From: Kitasatospora cheerisanensis KCTC 2395
GTDB taxonomy: Bacteria; Actinomycetota; Actinomycetes; Streptomycetales; Streptomycetaceae
Direction: 5' to 3'
DNA length: 64,000 nucleotides
NCBI RefSeq assembly: GCF_000696185.1
Contig: NZ_KK853997.1
Location: 7,461,431-7,525,430, forward strand
The stretch's first letter is position 1. The number at the start of each line of letters is the position of its first letter. The notes below the pieces were generated by a model. The model was not told the DNA's origin. It did not search any database and worked only from the letters and a program-made list of their open reading frames with translations. The translations under genes were made by a program, and so were the position numbers. Below are positions 22,320 through 31,300 of this stretch, in pieces.

Positions 22320-24647
22320 CTACTCGAACGCCGCCGCCGCCTCCCGCAGCGCCCGCACCACCGTCTCCGGGTCGTACGGGGCCGCCGGGCCCGGCAGGTA
22401 GGTGACCGAGCGCAGCACCCCCGAGTAGCGGAACGAGCGGTGGCGTTCCCACAGCGGCCAGGACACCGGCGACTTGCGGTCCACGCCCACGCTGATGCCC
22501 TGGAACGGCGCCATCCCGATCAGCTGGTGCACCGGCCCGAGCCGGCCCGTCACCACGTCGTCCACCCGCACCCGGAAGTCCCACTTCAGGTCGGCGACGG
22601 CCGCCGCCTCCAGCACCACCAGGTGCGCCCCGGCCGGGAGTTCGCCCGCGTCCGCCTCGAACAGCTCGCCGTACTGGTTGTAGGCGAAGTGCAGCCGGCC
22701 GTCCTCCACGTACAGGCTGTATCCGCCGCCCTGGTCGCCGTGCGAGACCAGCACGCCCCGGTCGTCCCGCGCGTGCAGGGCGAGCGCCACCTCCACCCGG
22801 AAGGAGCGGAACGAGATCAGCCGCGAGGAGCGGTAGCGCTCCAGCTCCGGCGTGCCCGGCAGCAGCGTCACCGGGCGGCGCAGCCACTTCTCGTCCGGCC
22901 CGCGCAGCGCCAGCGCCCCCGAGGCGTCCGGCAGCGGGAACACCCCGTTGCGCCAGGCCGCGTCCTCCCAGGCCTGCGCCAACTCCTTCACCAGTTCCGG
23001 CCGCTCGCCCGACAGGTCGTGGATCTCGGTCGGATCGGTGCGCAGGTCGTACAGCGCCCACTCGCCGTCGTCGTACGCGGTGCCCGGCCGGTGCAGCGTC
23101 ACCAGCTTCCAGCCGTCCCGGTAGTACGAGCGGTTCCCGGTCATCTCGCAGTACTGCTCCGGGTGGGTGGACGGCGCGCTCGCCGAGCGCAGCACCGGCG
23201 CGAACGACACCCCGTCCAGCTCCTGCACCGGGCGGCCGCCGCGCTCCTGCGGCCTTGGCACGCCCGCGAGTTCGAGCAGGGTGGGCAGCAGGTCGGTGAC
23301 GTACTGGTACTGCGCGCGCACCCCGGAGTCGTCCGCGGCCCGCGGCAGCCCCGCCGGCCAGGACAGCACGAACGGCACCCGCACCCCGCCCGCGTAGGTC
23401 TGCCCCTTGTACAGCCGGAACGGCGTGTTGGAGGCCATGCCCCAGCCGCGCGGGTAGTGCACCAGCGACTGCGGGCCGCCGATCAGGTCGATCTCCCGCT
23501 GCACGTCCGGGTTCCAGTCGGCCGGCAGGTTCGGGTGGTGGACGAAGCGGCTGAAGTAGCTGCGGGTGCCCTCCGCCCCGCCCTCGCCGGTGCCGCCGTT
23601 GTCGGAGGTGAAGACCACGATGGTGTTGTCCAACTCGCCGAGCTGGTCCAGCACTTCGGTCAGCCGGCCGAGGTTCTGGTCCACGTTGTCCACCATGGCG
23701 GCGTACACCTCCATGTAGCGGGCGTACAACTTCCGCTGCACCTCGTCCAGTTCGTCCCACGGCCCGACCGCGTGGCCGGCCTCCGCGTTGCGCTCCGGCA
23801 GCTCGGTGCCCGGCGGGAAGTGACCGGCCGCCAACTGCCGGGCGAACCGCTGCTCGCGCAGCACGTCCCAGCCGACGTCGTACCGGCCCCGGTGCCGGGC
23901 CAGGTCCTCCGGCTTGGCCTGAAGGGGCCCGTGCACCGCGTTGTGCGCCAGGTACAGGAAGAACGGCTTGTCCGCGTCGTGCGCCCGCAGCGACTTCACC
24001 ATGCCGATCGCCCGGTCCGTCAGGTCGTCGGTGTAGTAGTAGCCGTCCGGGAACTCGTCGATGTCCAACGGCGAGTTGTCCTGGACCAGTTGGTGCGGAT
24101 GGAACAGGCTGGTCAGCCCCTCCAGCACCCCGTAGTACTGGTCGAAGCCCTTCTGCAGTGGCCAGTTCGACCGGTCGTCCGCCGCCGAGGACGCCGAGTC
24201 CCGGGTCAGGTGCCACTTGCCGACCGCGTACGTCGCGTACCCCGCGTCGTGCAGCAGCTGGGCGAGGGTCGGGATGTCCTCGGCGATCTCCATGCCGTAC
24301 CCCGGGAACCCCGGGTCCGCGTTCGCCACGAAGGAGTAGCCGACCCGGTGCGGGTTCAGGCCGGTCAGCAGCGCCGCCCGGGCCGGCGAGCACAGCGGCA
24401 TCGTGTGGTAGTTCGCCAACTTGACGCCCCGCTCGGCCAGTCCGTCCAGCACCGGCGTCGGCACCTCCGCGCCGAACGGCCCGATGTCGCTGTAGCCGAG
24501 GTCGTCGACCAGCACCACCACGATGTTCGGCGCCCCCTCGCGCGGCCGCACCCGGTCCGGCCAGGACGGCACCGACTCGCCGAAGGTCCGCCCGATCCGG
24601 CCCGGAAAGCCCAGGTACGGGTCACGGCGGTGGGAAGAAGACGTCAC
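22320..24647 (-). CDS. Type I (formylglycine) sulfatase
   Basis: A 775-residue arylsulfatase-like enzyme that hydrolyses sulfate esters. It starts at GTG 24647, overlapping the ABC ATPase stop (GTGA). Motifs: VVVLVDDLGYSDIGPFG (metal-binding Asp pair), CSPARAALLTG with the cysteine that becomes formylglycine, AVGKWHLT, and VVFTSDNGGTGEG with Asp-Asn metal ligands. The catalytic part ends near residue 560. The C-terminal 200 residues form a beta-rich, lectin-like domain (SHGDQGGGYSLYVEDGRLHF). There is no signal peptide, so it acts in the cytoplasm on imported esters, consistent with the importer upstream. It is the last gene of the organosulfur operon. No formylglycine-generating enzyme gene is in the window. 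Confidence 0.92.
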   Translation of the reverse strand: MTSSSHRRDPYLGFPGRIGRTFGESVPSWPDRVRPREGAPNIVVVLVDDLGYSDIGPFGAEVPTPVLDGLAERGVKLANYHTMPLCSPARAALLTGLNPHRVGYSFVANADPGFPGYGMEIAEDIPTLAQLLHDAGYATYAVGKWHLTRDSASSAADDRSNWPLQKGFDQYYGVLEGLTSLFHPHQLVQDNSPLDIDEFPDGYYYTDDLTDRAIGMVKSLRAHDADKPFFLYLAHNAVHGPLQAKPEDLARHRGRYDVGWDVLREQRFARQLAAGHFPPGTELPERNAEAGHAVGPWDELDEVQRKLYARYMEVYAAMVDNVDQNLGRLTEVLDQLGELDNTIVVFTSDNGGTGEGGAEGTRSYFSRFVHHPNLPADWNPDVQREIDLIGGPQSLVHYPRGWGMASNTPFRLYKGQTYAGGVRVPFVLSWPAGLPRAADDSGVRAQYQYVTDLLPTLLELAGVPRPQERGGRPVQELDGVSFAPVLRSASAPSTHPEQYCEMTGNRSYYRDGWKLVTLHRPGTAYDDGEWALYDLRTDPTEIHDLSGERPELVKELAQAWEDAAWRNGVFPLPDASGALALRGPDEKWLRRPVTLLPGTPELERYRSSRLISFRSFRVEVALALHARDDRGVLVSHGDQGGGYSLYVEDGRLHFAYNQYGELFEADAGELPAGAHLVVLEAAAVADLKWDFRVRVDDVVTGRLGPVHQLIGMAPFQGISVGVDRKSPVSWPLWERHRSFRYSGVLRSVTYLPGPAAPYDPETVVRALREAAAAFE

Positions 24648-26242
24648 AGCAGGCTCCCGGTCGTGGTAGGAAGAGTCGGCACAGCGGCCAACAGCGAAGC
24701 GGTGTACGGATGTTCGGGCGCGGTGACGACCCGGTCTGCCGGGCCGGACTCGACGATCCGCCCCTGGTGCAGCACCGCGATCCGGTGGCTGACCTGCCGC
24801 ACCACCGCCAGGTCGTGCGCGATGAACAGCACCGCGAGGCCCAACTCCCGTTGCAGCCGCGCCAACAGCTCGATCACCTGGGCCTGCACCGACACGTCCA
24901 GCGCCGACACCGGCTCGTCGCACACCAGCACGCTCGGCTCCGGCGCCAGCGCCCGGGCGATGCCGATCCGCTGCCGCTGGCCGCCCGAGAACTCGCGCGG
25001 CGAACGCTCCGCCGCCGAGGCCTCCAGGCCCACCTGCTCCAGCAGTTGCGCCACCCGGGCCCGCCGCTGCGCCCGGTCGCCGAGCCGGTGCGCGATCAGC
25101 GGCTCCGCGACGATCTGCCCGACCGTCAGCCGCGGGTTCAGCGAGGAGTACGGGTCCTGGAACACCAGTTGGACGTCCGGCCGGGCGCCCGCCCGGCCCA
25201 GCGGCTCGCCGCGCAGCAGGACCTCGCCCGCCGACGGGGCGTGCACGCCCACCAGCGCCCGGGCCAGCGTGGACTTGCCCGACCCGGACTCGCCGACCAG
25301 CCCCAGCGTCTCGCCCGGATGCAGCTCCAGGTCCACCGAGTCCAGCGCCGTCGTCCGCCGCCGGCGCGGCCCGTAGTGCTTGGCCAGGCCGCGCACCACC
25401 AGCAGCGGCTCCCGCCCCGGCGTGCTGTTCGCCGCCGCCCGGGACGGCGCCTCCAGTCGCGGCACCGCCGCCAACAGGGCCTGCGTGTACGGATGCTGGG
25501 GATCCGTCAGCAGCAGCTGCACCGGGCCCTGTTCGAGCACCTCGCCGTCGCGCATCACCAGCAGCCGCGAGCAGGTCTCGGCGATCACGCCCAGGTCGTG
25601 GCTGATCACCACCAGCGCGGTGCCGCGCTCCCGGTTGATCCGGGCCAGCAGCCGCAGGATCTGCCGCTGCACGGTCGGATCCAGCGCCGTGGTCGGCTCG
25701 TCCGCGACCAGCACCTCGGCGTCGTGCGCCAGCGCCAGGGCGATCATGATGCGCTGCCGCTGGCCGCCGGAGAACTGGTGCGGGAAGTCGCCCAGCCGCT
25801 CCGCCGCCCCCGGAATGCCCACCAGGTCCAGCAACTCCACGGCCCGGGCAGCCCGTTCGGCCCGCGGGCGGCGGCCGCCGTGCGCCCGCAGCGCCTCGTC
25901 CAGCTGCCGGCCCACCGTCAGCACCGGGTTCAGCGAGGACATCGGATCCTGGAAGATCATCGCGATCCGCCGGCCGCGCACCGCCCGCAGCGCCGGCTCC
26001 GGCAGCGCCGCCAGGTCCTGACCCGCCAACTCCACCGACCCGCCGGTGATCTCACCGCCGCCCGGCAGCATCCGCAGCAGCGCCAGCGCCGTCGTCGACT
26101 TCCCCGAACCGGACTCGCCGACGATCCCCAGGCTCTCCCCGGCGCCGAGCGCGAAGTCCACCCCGCGCACCACCGCCCGGCCGCCGAACGCCACCGACAG
26201 GCCGCGCACCCGCAGCACCTCGGCACCCACCTGCCCGGTCAT
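24644..26242 (-). CDS. Fused double ATPase of a Dpp/Opp-type ABC importer
   Basis: A 532-residue protein with two complete ABC ATPase domains, equivalent to DppD fused to DppF. Domain 1 (about 8-255): Walker A GESGSGKST, signature FSGGQRQR, Walker B VLVADEP. Domain 2 (about 280-520): GESGSGKST again, FSGGQRQR, VLVCDEP, and the H-loop FIAHDLAVV. The C-terminal parts of both domains carry the short peptide-transporter extension (HPYTQALLAAVP, HPYTASLLAAVP). It powers the two permeases encoded just upstream. Its ATG overlaps the stop of the second permease gene. Confidence 0.95.
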   Translation of the reverse strand: MTGQVGAEVLRVRGLSVAFGGRAVVRGVDFALGAGESLGIVGESGSGKSTTALALLRMLPGGGEITGGSVELAGQDLAALPEPALRAVRGRRIAMIFQDPMSSLNPVLTVGRQLDEALRAHGGRRPRAERAARAVELLDLVGIPGAAERLGDFPHQFSGGQRQRIMIALALAHDAEVLVADEPTTALDPTVQRQILRLLARINRERGTALVVISHDLGVIAETCSRLLVMRDGEVLEQGPVQLLLTDPQHPYTQALLAAVPRLEAPSRAAANSTPGREPLLVVRGLAKHYGPRRRRTTALDSVDLELHPGETLGLVGESGSGKSTLARALVGVHAPSAGEVLLRGEPLGRAGARPDVQLVFQDPYSSLNPRLTVGQIVAEPLIAHRLGDRAQRRARVAQLLEQVGLEASAAERSPREFSGGQRQRIGIARALAPEPSVLVCDEPVSALDVSVQAQVIELLARLQRELGLAVLFIAHDLAVVRQVSHRIAVLHQGRIVESGPADRVVTAPEHPYTASLLAAVPTLPTTTGSLL

Positions 26243-27096
26243 CCGCGCACCCCCCGGTTCAACGACTCCGCGATCAGCGTGAAACCCAGCACCAGCGCCG
26301 CGGTGACGCCAAGCGGGGCCGCGGCCAGCAGCGGAGCGGTGTCCAGGTACGCCACCGCGCCGCTGATCAGACTGCCGAGCGTCGGCTCCGGCGGACGCAC
26401 CCCCAGCCCGAGGAAGCTCAGCGCGCCCTCGATGAACACCCCCACCGACAGCGCCACCGCGCCCTGCACCACCAGCGGATCCACCGCGTTCGGCAGCACG
26501 TGCCGCAGCAGCACCCGGGCCCGGCCGGCCCCGCCGACCCGCGCCGCCAGCGCGTACTCGCGCTCCCGCTGCACCAGCACACCGGCCCGCAACTGCCGCC
26601 CGAAGTACGGCACTTCCGCCAGCGCGATGACGATCACCACCGGCCAGCGGCCCGGCCCGAGCACCGCCGTGACGGCCAGGCCCAGGATCAGCCCCGGAAA
26701 GGACAGCACCAGATCGAACAGCCGCTGCACCACCAGGTCCGCGGCCCGCGAAGTGCCCGCCAGCAGCGCCAGCGCCGCCCCCGCGACCGCCCCCGCCGGG
26801 ACGGCCGTCAGAATGATCGTCAGATCCGTGCCGATGCCGTGCAGCACCCGGCTCAACAGGTCCCGCCCGAGGTCGTCGGTGCCCAGCGGGTGCGCCCCGC
26901 TCGGGCCCGCCAGCGCCTCCGGCCCCTGCGCGTTCGGATCGGCGCCGCTCAGCACCGGAGCCAGCAGCCCCGCCAGCGCCACCAGGCCCACCAGCGCCAG
27001 CCCGCTGACGCCCCGCCAGGTCAACAGCCCCGCCACGTACCGGTTGCGGACCGGCCGGCGCAGCGCCCCGGCGAACGGAACGGAAAGCACCGTCAT
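26239..27096 (-). CDS. ABC importer permease, DppC type
   Basis: A 285-residue inner-membrane permease. ATG 27096 (MTVLSV) gives the usual short cytoplasmic N-terminus; a GTG at 27150 would overlap the preceding gene. The subunit shows HPLGTDDLGRDLLSRVLHGIGTDL, the DppC hallmark before the core, five to six transmembrane helices, and the EAA loop region EYALAARVGGAGRARVLLRHVLPN that contacts the ATPase. The C-terminal SLISGAVAYLDTAP is also typical. It pairs with the DppB-type subunit upstream. Confidence 0.93.
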   Translation of the reverse strand: MTVLSVPFAGALRRPVRNRYVAGLLTWRGVSGLALVGLVALAGLLAPVLSGADPNAQGPEALAGPSGAHPLGTDDLGRDLLSRVLHGIGTDLTIILTAVPAGAVAGAALALLAGTSRAADLVVQRLFDLVLSFPGLILGLAVTAVLGPGRWPVVIVIALAEVPYFGRQLRAGVLVQREREYALAARVGGAGRARVLLRHVLPNAVDPLVVQGAVALSVGVFIEGALSFLGLGVRPPEPTLGSLISGAVAYLDTAPLLAAAPLGVTAALVLGFTLIAESLNRGVRG

Positions 27097-27139
27097 CGTC
27101 GCACCACTCCCTCCGAGGATCGAACCGACCCGACCCGCC

Positions 27140-28084
27140 TCACAGCGCACGCACCCGCGGATCGAGCCACGAGTACGCCAGATCGGTGAGCAACTGCACC
27201 GTCACGTAGCCCGCCACCACCAGCAGCAGCAGGTCCTGCACCACCGGGTAGTCGCGGCGCTGCACCCCCTGCTCGACCAGCTGCCCCAGGCCCGGCCAGG
27301 CGAAGATCCGCTCCACCACCACCGCGCCCGCCACCAACTGGCCGACCTGCAGGCCCAGGACGGTCACCGCCGACGGCAGCGCGTTCGGCAGCGCGTGCCG
27401 CCACAGGATCCGCCGCCGCGACACCCCGAGCGCCGTCGCCGTCCGCACGTAGTCCTCGGCGAGCGCCCGCTCCAGACCGTCCTGCAGGTAGCGCGCCAGG
27501 ATCGCCGCACTCGGCAGCGCCAGGCACAGCGCCGGCAGCGCCAGGTACTGCACCGCCAGGTCCGGCGCGTCCCCGAGCGAGGCGTACCCGCCCGCCGGGA
27601 GCAGCCGCAGCGACACCGCGAACACCCCCACCAGCAGCACGCCCGTCACGAACGGCGGCACCGCCAATGCCCCGGTGGTCAGCGCCCGCAGCGCGCCCGC
27701 CCACGGCCGGCGCCCCGCGGACGCGCCCAGCAGTGCCACCGGGACGGCCAGCACCACCACCAACAGCAGCGCCGCCAGCGTCAGTTGGGCGGTCGCCGCG
27801 ATCCCGTCGCCGATCAGGCCGGACACCTGACCGCCGATCGCGTAGCTCGGCCCGAGATCACCGGTCAGCACCTGGCCCAGCCAGTGCAGGTACTGCGCGG
27901 CCAGCGGCTCGTCCAGCCCCAGCCGGGCCCGGATCGCCGCGATCGCCGCCGGCGAGGCGTCCGGCCCCGCCAGCGTCGTCGCCGGGTCGCCAGGGATCAG
28001 ACGCAGCATCAGGAACACCGCGAACGAGGCCGCGAGCAGCACCACCAGGCCGCTCGGCAGCCGCTTCAGCAGGAAACTCCGCAC
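27140..28084 (-). CDS. ABC importer permease, DppB type
   Basis: A 314-residue permease. The N-terminus LLKRLPSGLVVLLAASFAVF and the extracytoplasmic RLIPGDPATT are hallmarks of DppB. Six transmembrane helices follow. The EAA motif reads DYVRTATALGVSRRRILWRHALPNAL, and the C-terminal VVERIFAWPGLGQL is strongly conserved in the family. It begins four bases after the substrate-binding protein stop, so translation is coupled. Confidence 0.94.
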   Translation of the reverse strand: MRSFLLKRLPSGLVVLLAASFAVFLMLRLIPGDPATTLAGPDASPAAIAAIRARLGLDEPLAAQYLHWLGQVLTGDLGPSYAIGGQVSGLIGDGIAATAQLTLAALLLVVVLAVPVALLGASAGRRPWAGALRALTTGALAVPPFVTGVLLVGVFAVSLRLLPAGGYASLGDAPDLAVQYLALPALCLALPSAAILARYLQDGLERALAEDYVRTATALGVSRRRILWRHALPNALPSAVTVLGLQVGQLVAGAVVVERIFAWPGLGQLVEQGVQRRDYPVVQDLLLLVVAGYVTVQLLTDLAYSWLDPRVRAL

Positions 28085-28087
28085 CGC

Positions 28088-29688
28088 TCAGCCCGCCAGG
28101 TACGCGTCGTCGAGGTTCAGGTAGCCGAACTTGTTGAGCGTCGCGCCGCGCGCCCGCTCGCCCGCCACCTCCACCAGCCCGGCGATCGCCAGGTCGATGA
28201 TGAACTGCTCCTCCAGCAGCACGTCCGTCACCTGCTGGTACAGCGCCTTCGCCGCCGGGCTGTCGCTGTCCGCCCGGTTCCAGGCCCGCTGCACCACGTC
28301 GGTGTACGCGGGGGAGGAGAACCGCGAGGTGTTCTTCGCCTCGTTGAACGGGTACGCGCTGACCGCCAGCGTCGCCGGGTGCAGCTGCGCGAAACCGTGG
28401 CTCAGCGTCCACAGCGCGGGCATCGACTGCGCGATCAGCTGCTTCTGCATGGTGGGGGAGTCCACCGGCTGCAACTGCACGTCGATGCCGACCTGCTTCA
28501 GGTCGTACTGCAGCACCTGCGCGACCGCCGCCGACCCCGCCTCCGCCGAGTGCGCCAGCGGCAGCGACAGCTGGCCGACCCCCGCCTCCTTCAGCAGCTC
28601 CCGGGCCTTCGCCGGATCGTGCCGGTAGTGCGCCGCGTCCTGCTCCCGGTACGCCGGCGAGGACTTCGGCCACGGCACCGCCGACACCGTCGCGTACCCG
28701 CCGAGCGCCTGCTCGACCAGCCGGTCCCGGTCGATCGCCCAGGCGATCGCCTGCCGCACCCGCCGGTCCTGCACCTCCGGGTACGCCAGGTTCGCACCGA
28801 TGTAGAACGCGCCGGAACCCGTGTCGTACTGGGTGATCCGGAACCGCCGGTCGGAGCGCAGCGTGGCCACGTCCTTGCCGCGCACCGCGTACGACAGGTG
28901 GGTCTGACCGGTCTTCAGCGAGGACAGCAGCGTCTCCGCCTGCGGGATCACCTTGATCTCCACGCCGTCCAGGTACGGGCGGCCCGGGTTCCAGTACTTC
29001 TCGTTGCGGGCGAAGCTCAGCGAGGAGCCCGGCTTGCGGTCGGTGAAGGTGAACGGCCCGGTGCCGATCAGGCGGGTGCCCGCCACGGCGTCCTCCACCG
29101 AGGCCGGATCGGCGATGATCATGAACTCGAAGAGGTCGAACAGGTTCGACACCGGGTGCGCCAGCACCAGCGTCAGGTCGAAGTCCCCGTTCCGGCGGAA
29201 GTCCGTCACGGTCAGCGCCGTCGACCTCAACTGCGCCGACCGCACCGGGTTCTGAAGGTTCTTCACCGCGAACACCACGTCGTCCGCCGTGAACCGCCGT
29301 CCGCTGTGGAAGGTCACGTCCTCCCGCAGCTTCAACCGCACGCTCAGGCCGTCCGGCGCCACCTCCCAGGAGGACGCCAGCTCCGGCTGCGGCCGCAGCT
29401 GGTCGTCGTACCTGGTCAGCGTGTTGAACACCAGCCGCTGCACCAGCACGTTCGCACTCTGCGCGAACAGCAGGGCCGGCGTGAAGTCGATCTGCGCCCC
29501 CACCGTCAACACCCCGCCCCGGCGCGGCGCCGCTCCGTCCGCCGCCGCCCGGGTGGACGCGTCGGCCGCCGAACGGCACGCCGACAGGGCCAGCAGGCCG
29601 GCCCCCGCGACCCCGCCGCGCAGCAGCGCGCGGCGGGACAGCGGGGAGAGGGAGGGCGGACCGGCGGAGGCCGGGCGAACTGCGTCAT
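28088..29688 (-). CDS. Family 5 extracellular solute-binding lipoprotein (frameshift near the N-terminus)
   Basis: A solute-binding protein of the DppA/OppA family, about 533 residues. From GTG 29512 onward the frame is intact: TRYDDQLRPQPELASSWEV, LREDVTFHSGRRFTADDVVFAV, IGTGPFTFT and the C-terminal VDSPTMQKQLIAQS are typical. The signal sequence lies in another frame: SRRALLRGGVAGAGLLALSAC, a twin-arginine-like lipobox ending in the lipid-anchored cysteine. The only good start is ATG 29688 with GAGGA seven bases upstream, in a third frame. Restoring one G near 29670 joins start, signal and mature protein. The gene is probably functional and the break a sequence error. In this operon the ligand is probably a sulfate ester or sulfonate rather than a peptide. 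Confidence 0.85.
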
Positions 29689-29756
29689 TTCGGAGTCCTC
29701 GGGGGAGAGTGGTGACGGTGTGGGGGAGAGGGAAGGGGGGCGATGTGGGGCGGGCG

Positions 29757-30731
29757 TCAGCGGGCGAGCGCCTCGGCCTCCAGTTCGGCGGCCGGGACCA
29801 GGCCCGCCACCCGCGGCGGGTCGGCCGGCTCCAGCAGGCGGCTGGGCCGCCCGTCCACGCCCACCGGCAGGTCGCCGTCCAGGGTGATCCGGCGCACCAG
29901 GCGCGGCTGGTCGCCGTAGTCGTTCACCGCGTAGTGCTGGGTGGCCCGGTTGTCCCACACCGCGACGTCGCCGACCTGCCACTCCCAGCGCACCGTGTTC
30001 TCCAGGCGCTCCACGTACCGCTGGAACAGCCCGATCAGCGCGCGGCTGTCCGCGCCGGACACGCCCACCACCCGCTGCGCGAACGCGCCCAGCAGCAGGT
30101 TCTTCTCACCCGTCACCGGGTGCACCCGCACCAGCGGGTGCTCGGTCTTGAACGCCGTCGACACGAAGACCTGCCGGAACAGCTTCGCCACCTCGGCGTT
30201 CTCCGCCAGCTCCGGGGTCAGCGCCAGGTTCGCCGCGTAGTCGTAGTCGTTGGTGTGCACCGCCCGCAGGCTCTCCGCGAGCACCTTCAGCGGCTCCGGC
30301 AGGTCCTGGTACGCCGCCGCCGTGTTCGCCCACACCGTGCTGCCGCCCGCCGGCGGCAGCTCCAGCGCCCGCAGGATCGACGCCTTCGGGTACGAGGGCA
30401 CGAAGGTCACGTCGGTGTGCCAGTTGTTCGCCCGCGCGCCCTTGGTGGCGTCCAGCTCGAAGATGTACCGGCCGTCCGCGCTCGGCACCGTCGGGTGCGT
30501 CACCGGCTGCCCCAACAGCCGTGCGAACGCCTCGTGTTCGGCGTCGTCCAGGTGCTGCTGGCCGCGGAAGAACAGCACCTTGTGCTCGTACAGCGCCGCC
30601 TCGATCGCGGCCACGGTCTCGGCCGGCAGCTCCCCGCCCAGCTTCACGTCGTGGACGATCGCCCCGATCCGCCCCGCCGCCGGGGTCAGGCGCAGCTTGG
30701 TGGCGACGGGTGCGGTGGTGGAAACGGACAT
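29757..30731 (-). CDS. TauD/TfdA-type Fe(II)/2-oxoglutarate dioxygenase (AtsK-like)
   Basis: A 324-residue oxygenase of the taurine/alkylsulfatase dioxygenase family, which releases sulfite or sulfate from organosulfur compounds. The iron ligands are His and Asp in NWHTDVTF and the distal His in ATQHYAVND; the 2-oxoglutarate arginine follows in QPRLVRR. The N-terminal LGAIV-like IGAIVHDVKL and the FRGQQHLDDAEHEAFARLLG region are typical. ATG 30731 has GAAGGAG seven bases upstream. It is the first large gene of the operon, 140 bases after the cysteine-rich leader. With an importer and a sulfatase in the same unit, a role like AtsK (alkyl sulfate use) is more likely than taurine only. Confidence 0.92.
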   Translation of the reverse strand: MSVSTTAPVATKLRLTPAAGRIGAIVHDVKLGGELPAETVAAIEAALYEHKVLFFRGQQHLDDAEHEAFARLLGQPVTHPTVPSADGRYIFELDATKGARANNWHTDVTFVPSYPKASILRALELPPAGGSTVWANTAAAYQDLPEPLKVLAESLRAVHTNDYDYAANLALTPELAENAEVAKLFRQVFVSTAFKTEHPLVRVHPVTGEKNLLLGAFAQRVVGVSGADSRALIGLFQRYVERLENTVRWEWQVGDVAVWDNRATQHYAVNDYGDQPRLVRRITLDGDLPVGVDGRPSRLLEPADPPRVAGLVPAAELEAEALAR

Positions 30732-30871
30732 GGTGACACTCCTTCAGAGAACGGTCGCAGGACCCAGGACAGGGGGATCCGGCGGAGAAGAGGGGCGATG
30801 CAGCCGTGACGGCCACGACCGGAGGGGCCGGCCGCAGGGCGGACGTCAGCGTGCGAGGAACCGGCCGGGCG

Positions 30872-30961
30872 TCAGGACGCGCAACGGCACGGACAACAGC
30901 CACCGCAGCACGGGAACACCGGGGCCGGGCACGACGGACAACACACCACAGCGGTACGCAT
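30872..30961 (-). CDS. Cysteine-rich leader peptide of the organosulfur operon
   Basis: A 29-codon ORF, too short for ordinary gene calling. ATG 30961 follows a strong AAGGAGG site. The peptide starts MRTAVVCCPSC and continues with PCCGGCCPCRCAS; nine of its 29 residues are cysteine, several as pairs (TGT TGT, TGC TGC). It ends at TGA 30872, 140 bases before the dioxygenase start. The spacer is G+C-rich with stretches able to form hairpins. Cysteine-rich upstream ORFs controlling sulfur genes by ribosome stalling and attenuation are known in actinobacteria, notably mycobacteria. The placement before a sulfur-acquisition operon makes the same role very likely: when cysteine is scarce, stalling at the Cys codons would allow operon expression. 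Confidence 0.82.
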   Translation of the reverse strand: MRTAVVCCPSCPAPVFPCCGGCCPCRCAS

Positions 30962-31001
30962 CGGCCCTCCTTCCGGCTCGCTACGAGTGGGCTCGGCACT
31001 C

Positions 31002-31031
31002 ATCGTGGACGGGCCGCCGGACGGCTGTCAA
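31002..31031 (-). promoter_or_regulatory. Candidate promoter of the organosulfur operon
   Basis: On the minus strand TTGACA (31026-31031) is followed after 18 bases by CACGAT (31002-31007). The -35 is a perfect consensus and the -10 is acceptable for an actinomycete. Transcription would start near 30995, giving a leader of about 35 bases before the cysteine-rich ORF. Confidence 0.5.
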
Positions 31032-31254
31032 TCGCCATCTCCCCTGCTGAGAGCGGGTGTTGCCGCACATGACGGGAGATTGCGCGGCGTGGCGGCGCGA
31101 CGACGAAGGCCGGAGCGCCCTTGTCGCGCCGCCTGCCGCCGGGCCACACTCGCCGGAACGGCCGGGGGGCCGGTGTGGCACGGGCCTCCAAGTCGGCCTC
31201 GGCTGCCGCGCGATCTCCCGATGGATCGTCAACCTCGTTGCGGTGGTGGCCTGT

Positions 31255-31300
31255 GGGTGCTTGCGGGTGCTTGCAGGTCCGTGCGGGTGCTTGCGGGTGT
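31255..31300. repeat. Four 10-bp tandem units of GGGTGCTTGC
   Basis: Perfect copies at 31255, 31265 and 31285 and a degenerate one at 31275, ending at the 3' end of the gene at 31300. No hairpin is formed. It may be only slippage-prone sequence. The rest of the interval 31032-31254 shows no gene. Confidence 0.75.

Noticed and set aside
29512..29688. Start of the solute-binding protein at GTG 29512
   Set aside because: This would remove the lipoprotein signal that is readable just upstream in another frame; a missing base is the better explanation.
24710..29887. A 1,725-codon plus-strand frame
   Set aside because: Arg/Gln/His-rich shadow opposite the ABC importer operon. Length is due only to the lack of stops in GC-rich DNA.
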